This document shows positions 8,258 to 16,691 of a DNA stretch of 28,204 nucleotides, in pieces. The stretch is taken from contig JBOGEB010000035.1 of assembly GCA_050743125.1 (NCBI GenBank), positions 1 to 28,204 of the forward strand, written 5' to 3'. This stretch comes from JBOGEB01 sp050743125 (GTDB lineage: Bacteria > Actinomycetota > Nitriliruptoria > Euzebyales > Egibacteraceae). Position 1 is the first letter of the stretch. Every line of letters starts with the position of its first letter. The notes below the pieces were generated by a model, which saw only the letters and a program-made list of their open reading frames with translations, did not search any database and was not told where the DNA came from. A program made the translations under genes and the position numbers.

Positions 8258-8704
8258 CGTCTCTGCCCTGTCAAGGGGAGTCGGTGGACAAGAGCCGCCT
8301 GACCGCGCGGAAAATCGGTGTCCATCCAGCGGCTCCGTACCTCGCTCTTGCTCCAAGCCTGGAACGGACCTGGAGCAACGTTGCCCGTATCACGATCACC
8401 GATCGCTCAAGGGTTGACCGCCCTCAACCGCGTGCGCCACACCCCTGGAAGCCCTCCGCCCGTGCATCCGGGTCGAGGGTCGGCCAGGGACCTGTCCTGG
8501 TCTTCGTCCGTCAGCATGGCCGTCCGACGGCACAAATTCCGCGCCTTTGACCCCGCGGCAGCGGCAGCCCTCTGCTCTTCCCGCCAACTCTCGACCCATA
8601 ATGTGCCGGATGCCGTGGGGCCTCAAAGCGCTCCGGCTGACATATCGGGACCCTCAAGCCATGCGGTACGGTCTGCAGTTCGTGGCTGGGGGACAGTAGA
8701 GACA
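8258..8704. other. Intergenic region between paralogue A and the 65-aa gene
   Basis: Nearly 450 bp. Reading frames here are short on both strands and give low-complexity or improbable proteins. I see no RNA gene, repeat or clear promoter. It probably carries the leader of paralogue A, and may be the worn remains of a second small gene like the one at 8705-8902. Confidence 0.35.
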
Positions 8705-8902
8705 TCAAGCAAAGCGGGCGCCTACCCGTTCCAGAGCTCGGGCGCAGGCATCTTGGGCCAGTTTGGGTACTATCGACGCCTCAGCTGGCGTCCAGTCCTT
8801 GTCTGCAGACAACCGCTTCCCAGCGGGCGAAAGTAGCACGATGGCCGGTGACCGACGGCGGAGCCACCTCGCCAGCCAGGCAGCCAGATCATCCTGTTCC
8901 AT
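8705..8902 (-). CDS. Small hypothetical protein (65 aa) next to paralogue B
   Basis: Starts at ATG 8902, one base after the TGA of paralogue B, with AGGTGG a few bases upstream inside that gene's end. The spacing strongly suggests translational coupling. The protein reads MEQDDLAAWLARWLRRR, then SPAIVLLSPAGKRLSADKDW and a C-terminal helix. An amphipathic N-terminal helix is plausible; there is no signal peptide or metal motif. I recognise no family. A longer frame from 8923 would overlap the previous gene by 20 bases and lacks a better ribosome site. It may be a small partner of the membrane protein. Confidence 0.5.
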   Translation of the reverse strand: MEQDDLAAWLARWLRRRSPAIVLLSPAGKRLSADKDWTPAEASIVPKLAQDACARALERVGARFA

Positions 8903-8903
8903 A

Positions 8904-10370
8904 TCATCCACCTCGCATGTCAACTATACCCCTTTCTTCTGTCTTCTGCCAATACTTTGGGGGCCTTTGGGGAGGCTTCGGTAGGAAGCAGCTAAAAGCT
9001 GACAGCACTCCCGCCAACAGCGCTGTCAGCCCTAAACAGAACCACGTCCAGCGCAGCACGAAACCAGAGGGGGAAAAGAGCAGGGAAGCCACGGCTGCAA
9101 TAGGGACCGCAGGAGTGACTGTCGCCAGCTGCCGCAGCCGGTAAAGCAGTTTTCGTAGGAGGCCACGAGGGTCGGACCTCATCACTACTGTGGCGATGAC
9201 ACCGGCGAGGAAGAGGAGCAGGGCTGCGGCGACCTCATTAATTCCTGTGCTCTGGGCTTGAGGGGCCGGAGTTTCTGTGCTCTGGGCTTGAGGAGCCAGT
9301 AGGTATGGCAGCCGCCATGCCCCCAAGAGCAGCAGCAGGGCAAGGGCGAAAGATGTTATCATAAAGGCTCGTAGCCAGAACTCACTGCTGTCTTCAACAT
9401 CGACGTGGGCTACAGTAACCGAACTCCGCTCCACTCCACGGGCATGGAGGTTGAGCTTTGTCACTCCTCCTGGGTGCCAGTCGTGGAGGATTTGGCTTTG
9501 GGGCATCTCGTTTTTGGGCGCGCGATGCTCGATGATAGCAGCTTGGTACAGGTCGACCCCTGGAGGGTCCTCTATTTCGAAGTCATAGCTCTGGGTGTCT
9601 GCAGCCGCTTCGAGCGGAAAATCGATGCTTGTTTCCCGCCACCCAAACTGTTCGAACAGGCGCCTCCATCTGGTGCGGGGATCCCTGACGTAATTTTTAA
9701 GAGGTAGATCAAGGCAATAAGATATTTTGAGGCGTGATCCAGGCGTGGCTTCTGTGGGCACGAGGAGAATGAAGCTGTCCGTCAAGCGTTGACAGACAAA
9801 GGCAAACTCTGGCCTGCTTGTTAATCTATTTTTTATGTCGTGTGCATGCTGCGCCTCGGGACCATCAAACGTTTTCAAATGCCAGTTGTTTTTTGCTTCC
9901 TCTATTCCTTCCGCATAGCTCGTAACCAGCTCCTGCAGGGACTGCACAACGTCATGAGGCAGTGGCTCATCCAGCAGGCCCTCCGCATACTTGACCAGCA
10001 TGGTGGTGGCGATGATGCCGAGTTGGTTGCGCGTGAAATATGATAGCAAATTGCCCGCTTGATCGTGGATGTCAAAAATTACGAGGTTCTGTTTCTGCAA
10101 CAGGTCGATTGGCAGCAATCGAACCTCCTTTATCCCATGAACAGCAAGCGTCGGGGCATGCGTTGGTATAGTAAAATCCACTGTAAAAGTGTGTCGAACG
10201 GTCGTTTCATCTAAAAATATAACTTGGTGCAATCGGTGGTGAATCCACATGTAACTGTAGAGATGCAAATTCAAGACCGAGAGAGCAAGTCCTGGATTGG
10301 CCAGTTCCTTGTTAAGGATCTCCTCTGGCCAAGATCCCGCCCCCTGCGCAGGCCCTGAAGGTGGCGTCAT
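8904..10370 (-). CDS. Paralogue B: unknown soluble domain plus four membrane segments (488 aa)
   Basis: Clearly homologous along its length to the protein at 6911-8257, with shared blocks IHHRLHQV, KEVRLLPIDLLQKQ, HDQAGNLLSYFTR, KYAEGLLDEPLP, ILHDWHPGG and an almost identical first membrane segment (ALLLLLGAWRLP). Hydrophobic segments lie at about 332-353, 378-397, 413-432 and 438-463, so N- and C-termini are probably on the same side. The loop after the first segment contains a duplicated APQAQST. Start ATG 10370 follows GAGAGGGG. Several AT-rich stretches (for example 9690-9740) contrast with neighbouring genes and suggest acquisition. Function unknown; an envelope-linked sensor or effector is possible. 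Confidence 0.8.
   Translation of the reverse strand: MTPPSGPAQGAGSWPEEILNKELANPGLALSVLNLHLYSYMWIHHRLHQVIFLDETTVRHTFTVDFTIPTHAPTLAVHGIKEVRLLPIDLLQKQNLVIFDIHDQAGNLLSYFTRNQLGIIATTMLVKYAEGLLDEPLPHDVVQSLQELVTSYAEGIEEAKNNWHLKTFDGPEAQHAHDIKNRLTSRPEFAFVCQRLTDSFILLVPTEATPGSRLKISYCLDLPLKNYVRDPRTRWRRLFEQFGWRETSIDFPLEAAADTQSYDFEIEDPPGVDLYQAAIIEHRAPKNEMPQSQILHDWHPGGVTKLNLHARGVERSSVTVAHVDVEDSSEFWLRAFMITSFALALLLLLGAWRLPYLLAPQAQSTETPAPQAQSTGINEVAAALLLFLAGVIATVVMRSDPRGLLRKLLYRLRQLATVTPAVPIAAVASLLFSPSGFVLRWTWFCLGLTALLAGVLSAFSCFLPKPPQRPPKYWQKTEERGIVDMRGG
9242..9301 (-). repeat. 30-bp tandem duplication within paralogue B
   Basis: Two near-identical 30-bp units (9242-9271 and 9272-9301), both containing CTGTGCTCTGGGCTTGAGG, encode the doubled APQAQST stretch in a membrane loop. 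The frame is kept. Paralogue A lacks the insert. Confidence 0.8.
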
Positions 10371-10411
10371 TACCCCTCTCGTCCCGCTAGCAGTGTTAAA
10401 CCCAAATGCTT

Positions 10412-10421
10412 ACCGTACGGT
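10412..10421. promoter_or_regulatory. Palindrome ACCGTACGGT upstream of paralogue B
   Basis: A perfect 10-bp palindrome 42 bp before the start of paralogue B, suitable as a dimeric operator. No partner regulator is identified, and chance occurrence cannot be excluded. Confidence 0.25.
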
Positions 10422-10598
10422 CATCCCTGCACAGAGCGTGCTGGGTCAAGGCTTCTTCGTCAAGGGAGAAAATGATGCAAACCCGGGGTTTCGTAGGCGC
10501 TACACACCTTCTCATGGTGGGCTGTCTCACTGACCGTACTTCATGCGGTCGGTTGCACTGACAACGCCTGGGGAACCGCAAGGGTTACTCATCAATCC

Positions 10599-11633
10599 TC
10601 AGCGGCCGGCGCGTGAGGTGGCGGCGGCGGCGGCCCGGGCGAGCAGGGGCACGCGCTCGCCGAGGGAGGAGACGTCCTCGCCGAGCGCGCCGTACGCGCC
10701 GGATTGGAACCGCGAGGAGACGCCCTCCAGGATCACCGCGAGCTTCCAGTAGGCGAGCGCCCTGTAGAAGTCCAGGTCGGAGAGGTCACGGCCGGAATTG
10801 GCCGCGTAGCGCTCGGCGAGCTCGTCGCGGGTCATGAAGCCCCCAGCGGCGGTCGGCGCGGCGGGGAGCGCCAACCGCCGCTCGCCGGCCTGCGCCCAGT
10901 AGACCTGCAGCGTTCCCAGGTCGGCGAGCGGGTCGCCCAGGGTGCACAGCTCCCAGTCGACGACGCCGGCGACGCGGCCGTCGTCCCGCAGGATCACGTT
11001 GTCCAGGCGGTAGTCGCCGTGGACGACGGCGGTGCCCTGCTGGGCGGGCACGCGCGCGGACAGCCGCCGGTGGACCTCGTCGATCAGCGGCAGGTCGCGC
11101 GTCGCGACCGCCTGCCACTGCCCGTGCCAGCGCCGGAGCTGGCGGGCGACGTACTCCTCGCGCCGCCCGAGCTGGCCGAGCCCGACCTCGTCCGGGTCGA
11201 CCCGGTGGAGCGCGACGAGGGCGTCGACGAGATGCGCGCTCGCGGCCCGCCGCTGCCGCTCGTCGAGGTGGCGCCGTGACGCCGCGGCGTCACGCAGCAC
11301 GAGCCCGTCCAGGAAGTCCATCGCGAAGAACGGCGCGCCGTTGACCTGCTCGTCCTCGCAGAGGCCGACGACCGTCGGCACCGGCACGGGGGTCGGGCCC
11401 AGCGCGGCGATGATCCGGTACTCGCGCCCCATGTCGTGCGCCGACGGCAGCACGCCGTGCAGAGGCGGGCGCCGCAGGACCCACGAGCCGCCGGCGCAGT
11501 CGGTGACCTTGTAGGTGAGGTTCGACCGCCCGCCCGCGATCAGCGCGAAGTCCAGCGGCGGCTCGAGGCGCTCGACGTGGTCGCTGAGCCAGCGCGTGAC
11601 GTTCTGGGCGTGGATTCCCGGATGCACGCTCAC
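10599..11633 (-). CDS. APH-fold phosphotransferase family protein, ACAD10/11-like (344 aa)
   Basis: Kinase-fold protein of the aminoglycoside phosphotransferase superfamily. It shows GGRSNLTYKV (nucleotide-binding loop), the Brenner motif HGDYRLDN with the catalytic Asp about residue 207, and VVDWELCTLGDPLADLG holding the metal-binding Asp. This version is the type often found beside acyl-CoA dehydrogenases or fused to them (ACAD10/11), so its substrate is more likely a hydroxyacyl or lipid-derived compound than an antibiotic. The start is uncertain: GTG 11633 or GTG 11627 fit the family's N-terminus, while ATG 11771 would add 46 improbable residues running into the divergent gene. It diverges from the GMC fusion gene; about 130 bp between them should carry both promoters. 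Confidence 0.85.
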   Translation of the reverse strand: MSVHPGIHAQNVTRWLSDHVERLEPPLDFALIAGGRSNLTYKVTDCAGGSWVLRRPPLHGVLPSAHDMGREYRIIAALGPTPVPVPTVVGLCEDEQVNGAPFFAMDFLDGLVLRDAAASRRHLDERQRRAASAHLVDALVALHRVDPDEVGLGQLGRREEYVARQLRRWHGQWQAVATRDLPLIDEVHRRLSARVPAQQGTAVVHGDYRLDNVILRDDGRVAGVVDWELCTLGDPLADLGTLQVYWAQAGERRLALPAAPTAAGGFMTRDELAERYAANSGRDLSDLDFYRALAYWKLAVILEGVSSRFQSGAYGALGEDVSSLGERVPLLARAAAAATSRAGR

Positions 11634-11763
11634 GCAGGCTACCGGGGCACGAGCTGCGCCAGATCCCCGTGGTCCTCTTGCCGTGATCGAATGCGTGCGC
11701 GACAGTGGGGCGCGTGCGCCTCCACGCGGGAGCTGCCGAGGGGACAAGCTACAGGAGCATCCC

Positions 11764-14700
11764 ATGATCAACCGTCTGTCGTCACCCGTCCAAGACCTCG
11801 AGGACCACTACGAGGTCGTCGTCGTGGGGTCCGGCTACGGGGGCGCTATCGCGGCCTCCCGCCTTGCCCGGGCGGGCAGGCGGGTGTGCCTGCTGGAGCG
11901 GGGGAAGGAGCTCCAGCCCGGCGAGTATCCCGACACCGGGCCGGAGGCGCTGGGCGAGCTGCAGATCGACTCCCCCGACGGGCGCATCGGGTCCCGCACC
12001 GGCCTGTACGACATCCGGGCGAACGACGACCTCAACGTCTTCATGGGCTGTGGGCTGGGCGGCACATCCCTGGTCAACGCCAACGTCAGCCTGCGGGCGG
12101 ACCGGCGGGTCTTCGACGATCCCTGCTGGCCACAGGCCCTGAGCGACGATCTCGACACCCTGGTGGAGCAGGGCTACGAGCGCGCCGAGGAGATGCTGAA
12201 GCCCACGCCGCTCCCCGACCGCCTGGCAGGAATCAAGAAGCTGGAGGCTTTGGCCGACTCGGCCTTGGCCCTGCCCGGCGACTTCTACCGGGTGCCGATC
12301 AACGTCACCTTCGAGCACCACGTCAACCACGTGGGGGTCGAGCAGGCGGGCTGCACGTGCTGCGGCGACTGCGTGTCGGGCTGCAACTACGGCGCCAAGA
12401 ACACCGTGCTCATGAACTACCTGCCCGACGCGTGGAACCACGGCGCCCAGATCTTCACCCAGGTGGCGGTCCGCTTCCTGGAGCGCAAGGAGGACCGGTG
12501 GCTGGTGCACTACCAGGTGCTCGACACCGGACGCGAGCGGTTCGACGCGCCACCGCTGTTCTGCGGTGCCGACATCGTCGTTTTGTCCGCCGGCAGCCTC
12601 GGGTCCACCGAGATCCTGTTGCGGTCGGGGGCCAACGGGCTGCCGCTCTCCAAGCAGCTTGGGCGGCGCTTCACTGGGAACGGCGACGTGTTGGCCTTCA
12701 GCTACAACAGCGACCAGCAGGTGGAGGGGATCGGCTGGGGTCAGCGCGAGGAGGGCGACCTGGATCCGGTCGGCCCGTGCATCACCGGGGTCATCGACCT
12801 TCGCCACCAGCCCGAGCTGGAGCGGGGAATGGTCATCGAGGAGGGCTCCATCCCCGGCGCCCTGGCCCCGTTCCTTCCCGTCGCGATGGCGGTGGCGGCC
12901 AAGGCCATCGGGGTCGACACCGACGCGGGGGTCGGCGACCTGGTCAAGGAGTCGACTCGGGAGCTGGAAAGCCTGGTGCGGGGGGCGTACCGGGGAGCGG
13001 TCCGGAACACCCAGACCTATCTGGTCATGGCCCACGACGACGGCGCCGGGCGGATGGAGCTGAAGGACGACCGGCTGCGCGTCGAGTGGCCCGGCGTGGG
13101 GCGCCAGCCGATCTTCGCTGAGATCGGGCACAACCTCGAGGAGGCGACCCGCCCGCTCGGCGGCACCTACCTGCGCAACCCCATCTGGTCGAGGCTGCTG
13201 GGCGACCGCCTGGTCACCGTCCACCCCTTGGGCGGCTGCGCCCTGGGAGAGGACGCCGAGCGCGGCGTGGTCAACCACAAGGGCCAAGTCTTCTCCGGCC
13301 CGTCGGGCACCGACGCCTACGAGGGGCTGTACGTGTGCGACGGGTCGGTGATTCCCCGGCCGCTGGGGGTCAACCCCCTGCTCACCATCTCGGCGCTGTC
13401 CGAGCGGTGCCTCGCCCTGCTGGCCCACGACCGGGGGTGGAGCATCGACTACTCCCTGCCCTCCACCCCGCCGCCCCCACGGCCGGCCCCCACCCTGGGG
13501 ATCGAGTTCACCGAGACCATGAGGGGGTTCGTCTCGACGGTCGTGACCGACGACTACGAGGCGGCCGCGCGCCAGGGCGAGCAGGACGACTCGTCCTTCG
13601 CGTTCACCCTCACGGTCGTCTCCGACGACCTCGACCGGATGCTGGCCGACCCGGCCCACGAGGCCCGGATGTTGGGGACGGTCACGGCCCCAGCCCTCTC
13701 CCCCGAGCCGATCACCGTCGTCGGGGGGGCCTTCAACCTCCTCGTTGACGACCCCGAGCGGGTCGAGGGGCGCGCGATGCGCTACCGCATGCAGCTCGTC
13801 ACCGAGGAGGGCCGGCGGTACTGGTTCACCGGCTTCAAGACGATCGACGACGACCGCGGCCTCGACCTGTGGCGCGACACCACCACGCTCTACGTCACGG
13901 TCCGTGAGACCGAGGCCGGGCCCCCGTTGGCCAAGGGCGTTCTCACCATCCATCCCCAGGACTTCATGATCCAGATGACCACGCTGAAGGTGCCCGGCGC
14001 CCAGGACGCCAGGCAGCGGCTGGAGGCCACCGCCCGCTTCGGCCGGTTCTTCAGCGGGGCGCTCTTCGACGTCTACGGCGGCGTGGCGGACGGCATCGAC
14101 CGCCTCGATCCCGACGCCCCCCCACGCAAGAAGCGCCCGCTGCGGGTGTCGGCACCCGAGATCCACGCCTTCACCACCGACGACGACGTGCAGCTACGGC
14201 TGACGCGTTACCGGGGCGGCACCAAGGGGCCGGTGATCCTGTCCCACGGCCTGGGGGTGTCCAGCCGCATCTTCTCCATCGACACCATCGAGACCAACCT
14301 GCTCGAGTTCCTCTACGCCCACGGGTACGACGTGTGGCTGCTCGACTTGCGGGCCAGCATCGAGCTGCCGGCCTCCGCCACCCGGTTCAGCGGCGACGAG
14401 GTCGCGGCCTCCGACTACCCGGCTGCGGTGGCCCGGGTGCGCCAGCTCGCCGGCTCCACCAGCGTCCAGACGGTCGTGCACGACTTCGGCTCGATCACCT
14501 TCTTCATGGCGATGCTGGCCGGCCTGGAGGGCGTGCGGTCAGCCGTCTGCTCGCAGGTGGCCACGCACCTTGTGACCCCGGCCATGACCCGGCTGAAGTC
14601 CGCCCTGTACACCCCGGACCTGCTCGACCGGCTCGGCGTCGACTCCCTGACCGCCTACACCGACCGGCACGCCAACTGGCTCGCCCGCCTGTACGACCGG

Positions 14701-15162
14701 TCCCTGGACCTGTTCCCCGACGACCGGGAGGAGGAGTGCGACAGCGCGGTCTGCCACCGCGTCACGTTCATGTACTCGCTGCTCTACGAGCACGACCAGC
14801 TCAACCGGGCCACCCACGACGCCCTGCACGAGCTGTTCGGCGCGACGAACATCGCCGCCTTCGAGCACTTGGCCCTCATGGTGCGCACCGGCAGCCTGCG
14901 CACGGCCGACGGCAAGGACACCTACCTGCCCCACCTCGAGCGCCTGGCCATCCCCATCACGTTCATCCACGGCGCCGAGAACGGCTGCTTCCTGCCGGAG
15001 AGCACGGCGAAAACCTTCAGGCTGCTCCAAAAGCGCAACGGCCGCGAGCTGTACCAGCGTCACGTCGTTCCCGGCTACGGCCACAGCGACTGCATCTTCG
15101 GCAAAAACGCCGCGCGCGACGTCTACCCGCTCATCCTCAAGCACTTGGAGGCGACGAGCTGA
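11764..15162 (+). CDS. GMC (cholesterol-oxidase-like) oxidoreductase fused to an alpha/beta hydrolase (1132 aa)
   Basis: Start ATG 11764 follows AGGAG. The N-terminus binds FAD (YEVVVVGSGYGGAIAASRLA). A Cys-rich loop, CTCCGDCVSGCNYGAKNT, and the GMC active-site pair H487 (VHPLGGCALG) and N537 (GVNPLLTISALS) match cholesterol-oxidase-like enzymes that oxidise a sterol or other alcohol. A middle domain (about 575-800) opens with FTETMRGFVS. From about 805 an alpha/beta hydrolase begins (VILSHGLGVSSRIF) with candidate triad D907 (VVHDFGS), E1072 (HGAENGCF) and H1107 (GYGHSDC). Asp stands where Ser or Cys is usual, as in haloalkane dehalogenases and epoxide hydrolases. No signal peptide is seen. 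Fusion suggests consecutive steps on one lipid-like substrate, which cannot be named. Confidence 0.9.
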   Translation: MINRLSSPVQDLEDHYEVVVVGSGYGGAIAASRLARAGRRVCLLERGKELQPGEYPDTGPEALGELQIDSPDGRIGSRTGLYDIRANDDLNVFMGCGLGGTSLVNANVSLRADRRVFDDPCWPQALSDDLDTLVEQGYERAEEMLKPTPLPDRLAGIKKLEALADSALALPGDFYRVPINVTFEHHVNHVGVEQAGCTCCGDCVSGCNYGAKNTVLMNYLPDAWNHGAQIFTQVAVRFLERKEDRWLVHYQVLDTGRERFDAPPLFCGADIVVLSAGSLGSTEILLRSGANGLPLSKQLGRRFTGNGDVLAFSYNSDQQVEGIGWGQREEGDLDPVGPCITGVIDLRHQPELERGMVIEEGSIPGALAPFLPVAMAVAAKAIGVDTDAGVGDLVKESTRELESLVRGAYRGAVRNTQTYLVMAHDDGAGRMELKDDRLRVEWPGVGRQPIFAEIGHNLEEATRPLGGTYLRNPIWSRLLGDRLVTVHPLGGCALGEDAERGVVNHKGQVFSGPSGTDAYEGLYVCDGSVIPRPLGVNPLLTISALSERCLALLAHDRGWSIDYSLPSTPPPPRPAPTLGIEFTETMRGFVSTVVTDDYEAAARQGEQDDSSFAFTLTVVSDDLDRMLADPAHEARMLGTVTAPALSPEPITVVGGAFNLLVDDPERVEGRAMRYRMQLVTEEGRRYWFTGFKTIDDDRGLDLWRDTTTLYVTVRETEAGPPLAKGVLTIHPQDFMIQMTTLKVPGAQDARQRLEATARFGRFFSGALFDVYGGVADGIDRLDPDAPPRKKRPLRVSAPEIHAFTTDDDVQLRLTRYRGGTKGPVILSHGLGVSSRIFSIDTIETNLLEFLYAHGYDVWLLDLRASIELPASATRFSGDEVAASDYPAAVARVRQLAGSTSVQTVVHDFGSITFFMAMLAGLEGVRSAVCSQVATHLVTPAMTRLKSALYTPDLLDRLGVDSLTAYTDRHANWLARLYDRSLDLFPDDREEECDSAVCHRVTFMYSLLYEHDQLNRATHDALHELFGATNIAAFEHLALMVRTGSLRTADGKDTYLPHLERLAIPITFIHGAENGCFLPESTAKTFRLLQKRNGRELYQRHVVPGYGHSDCIFGKNAARDVYPLILKHLEATS

Positions 15163-15193
15163 CAAACGGCAGTTAGCGGTCCGCGCGGAAAGA

Positions 15194-15233
15194 CCCCGTG
15201 CGATCGGGGGCGTCCCCAGGGTCCCCTCTGGGG
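15194..15233. terminator. Two adjacent GC-rich hairpins between convergent genes
   Basis: CCCCG/CGGGG (15194-15209, 6-nt loop) and CCCCAG/CTGGGG (15214-15233, 8-nt loop) lie just after the GMC gene and before the end of the convergent regulator. There is no T tract, so a bidirectional terminator is probable but not certain. Confidence 0.4.
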
Positions 15234-15276
15234 TTCCGGGCCCCCTCACAGCCATCGGAACGTTCCGCTTGGACCA

Positions 15277-16488
15277 CTAGGACGTCTGCTGGCTCGCCGC
15301 CTCGAGGCGCTGAAGCTCGAGCACGTAACGGTGCCTGGTCGCGGCGGCGTGCGCCTGCGCCAGCAGGCTCGCCTCCCGGTCTCGGTCTCCCATGTGTCGG
15401 TACGCGCCAGCGAGCTCAGTCATCGTGATCACCGTGTGACGTGGGGACAGGTCGCTGCTCAGCGCGTCCTCCAGCTCCCGGATTGCCGGCCTCACGTCCC
15501 CGAGCGCGAGCAACCCTCTGCCCGTGTACACCGCGACCGTCGTCTCGTCCATCGTGCCGACGAAGCGGGCGCCGAGGTCGTCCGCGGCGCCGTCACCGCT
15601 CAGGAGCGTGCCCGCCTGGGACAGCGCCCTGCGCGCCTCGACCCGCTGCTTGTCGAGCGCGTACGCCACCCCGAGCTGCGCGCTGGCGAATGACCTCATC
15701 GCCGGCGGAGCAAACCGCGCAGCAAGGCGATGCGCATGCTCCGCCTCATCCACGCAGCGCCGAACGTCGGCGTGGGAGCCGTCCCCGAGCAGCGGTGAGT
15801 ACAGAATCCCGAGGGAGCTCTTCGCCCGCGCCTCCAGCCCCCCGTGTCCTGCCTCCTCGGCGAGGTCGCGCGCCGAGCTCGTGTACTGGCGGCTCCAGGC
15901 CCACATGCCCGTGTCACGGGCCAGGATGCCGACCAGCAGCGCGGTCGTCCCGGCCACGACCTGCAACTGTCGATGGGCGCCGTTCGCGCTCGTGTAGTCC
16001 AGCAGGCTGACGCACCTCTCGTAGTGGCCGACCGCCGAGTCCATCAGCTGCACGGGGTGCCCAGTCGAGTACCTGCCCTCCAGGGCGGTCGCCTCGTCGG
16101 CCAGGCCGGCTACGTAGACCTCGTCGACGGCTCTGCCCGACGCGGGCAGCAGCCTGCTCATGCCCAGGGCCATCCCGCCTGCCACGAACGTGATCCGCTT
16201 CATATGATCCCCACCACTTCGGAGAAAGCCTACCCGCGCCGCGAAGGCGTCGAGGCGCTCGACCAGCGTCGGCTGGATCAGGATGCGATCGCTCGCCTCC
16301 CAGGTCCGCACCGACCGGTCGCTGACCTCGATGTGCTCCGCGAGCTGGAACTGGCTGAGGTCACGCCCGTCGTTGCGCAGGCTGGCGCCTGCCCACTCGC
16401 GCAGGGCGCGCAGCTCATCGCCGCGCCAGCACGGGCGCGGTTTGCGGTGGCTCTTCCCATCACTTTGCCGATCGCGGTGCCTGTCCAT
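15277..16488 (-). CDS. XRE-type regulator with C-terminal TPR-like repeats (403 aa)
   Basis: Residues about 24-75 form a helix-turn-helix: LRALREWAGASLR, then LSQFQLAEHIEVSDRSVRTWE. The rest is helical, resembling tetratricopeptide repeats (SFASAQLGVAYALDKQRVEARRAL; AIRELEDAL), an arrangement common in streptomycete regulators that sense peptides or protein partners. A short hydrophobic stretch, FVAGGMALGM, near residue 103 is typical of this group and probably not a true signal. Start ATG 16488 is chosen for AAGGGGG upstream; an earlier in-frame start at 16677 would add 63 unlikely residues. It is convergent with the GMC gene and may or may not regulate it. Confidence 0.85.
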   Translation of the reverse strand: MDRHRDRQSDGKSHRKPRPCWRGDELRALREWAGASLRNDGRDLSQFQLAEHIEVSDRSVRTWEASDRILIQPTLVERLDAFAARVGFLRSGGDHMKRITFVAGGMALGMSRLLPASGRAVDEVYVAGLADEATALEGRYSTGHPVQLMDSAVGHYERCVSLLDYTSANGAHRQLQVVAGTTALLVGILARDTGMWAWSRQYTSSARDLAEEAGHGGLEARAKSSLGILYSPLLGDGSHADVRRCVDEAEHAHRLAARFAPPAMRSFASAQLGVAYALDKQRVEARRALSQAGTLLSGDGAADDLGARFVGTMDETTVAVYTGRGLLALGDVRPAIRELEDALSSDLSPRHTVITMTELAGAYRHMGDRDREASLLAQAHAAATRHRYVLELQRLEAASQQTS

Positions 16489-16513
16489 AGATCCCCCTTG
16501 CGGTGAGTCTGAC

Positions 16514-16531
16514 GGTGATGAACCGATCACC
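16514..16531 (-). promoter_or_regulatory. Inverted repeat GGTGAT-N6-ATCACC upstream of the XRE-TPR regulator
   Basis: Perfect 6-bp arms with a 6-nt spacer, 26 bp before the regulator's start codon. The position suits autoregulation by the dimeric HTH protein. No clear promoter hexamers were found. Confidence 0.4.
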
Positions 16532-16691
16532 GCAGGGAAACCTGGGCCCTCCGCTGCTGTCAGGGGTGAGCATGCGCCATTCCTGAGAGGCAGAGCAAGT
16601 TTGGCCGACCAGCCCCGTGAGCTGGCGGAACCGCGCCGCCTGCCTCGGTGAGGACACCGATACGAGCTGCGCTCCACGTCGATTCTTGGGC

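Noticed and set aside
11515..11763. Upstream extension of the GMC gene
   Set aside because: It overlaps the divergent kinase-like gene, and ATG 11764 has AGGAG and begins just before the FAD motif.
11782..14166. Minus-strand frame of 794 codons opposite the GMC fusion gene
   Set aside because: The protein is dominated by Gly, Val, Asp, Gln and Arg with no family likeness, while the plus strand encodes clear FAD and active-site motifs.
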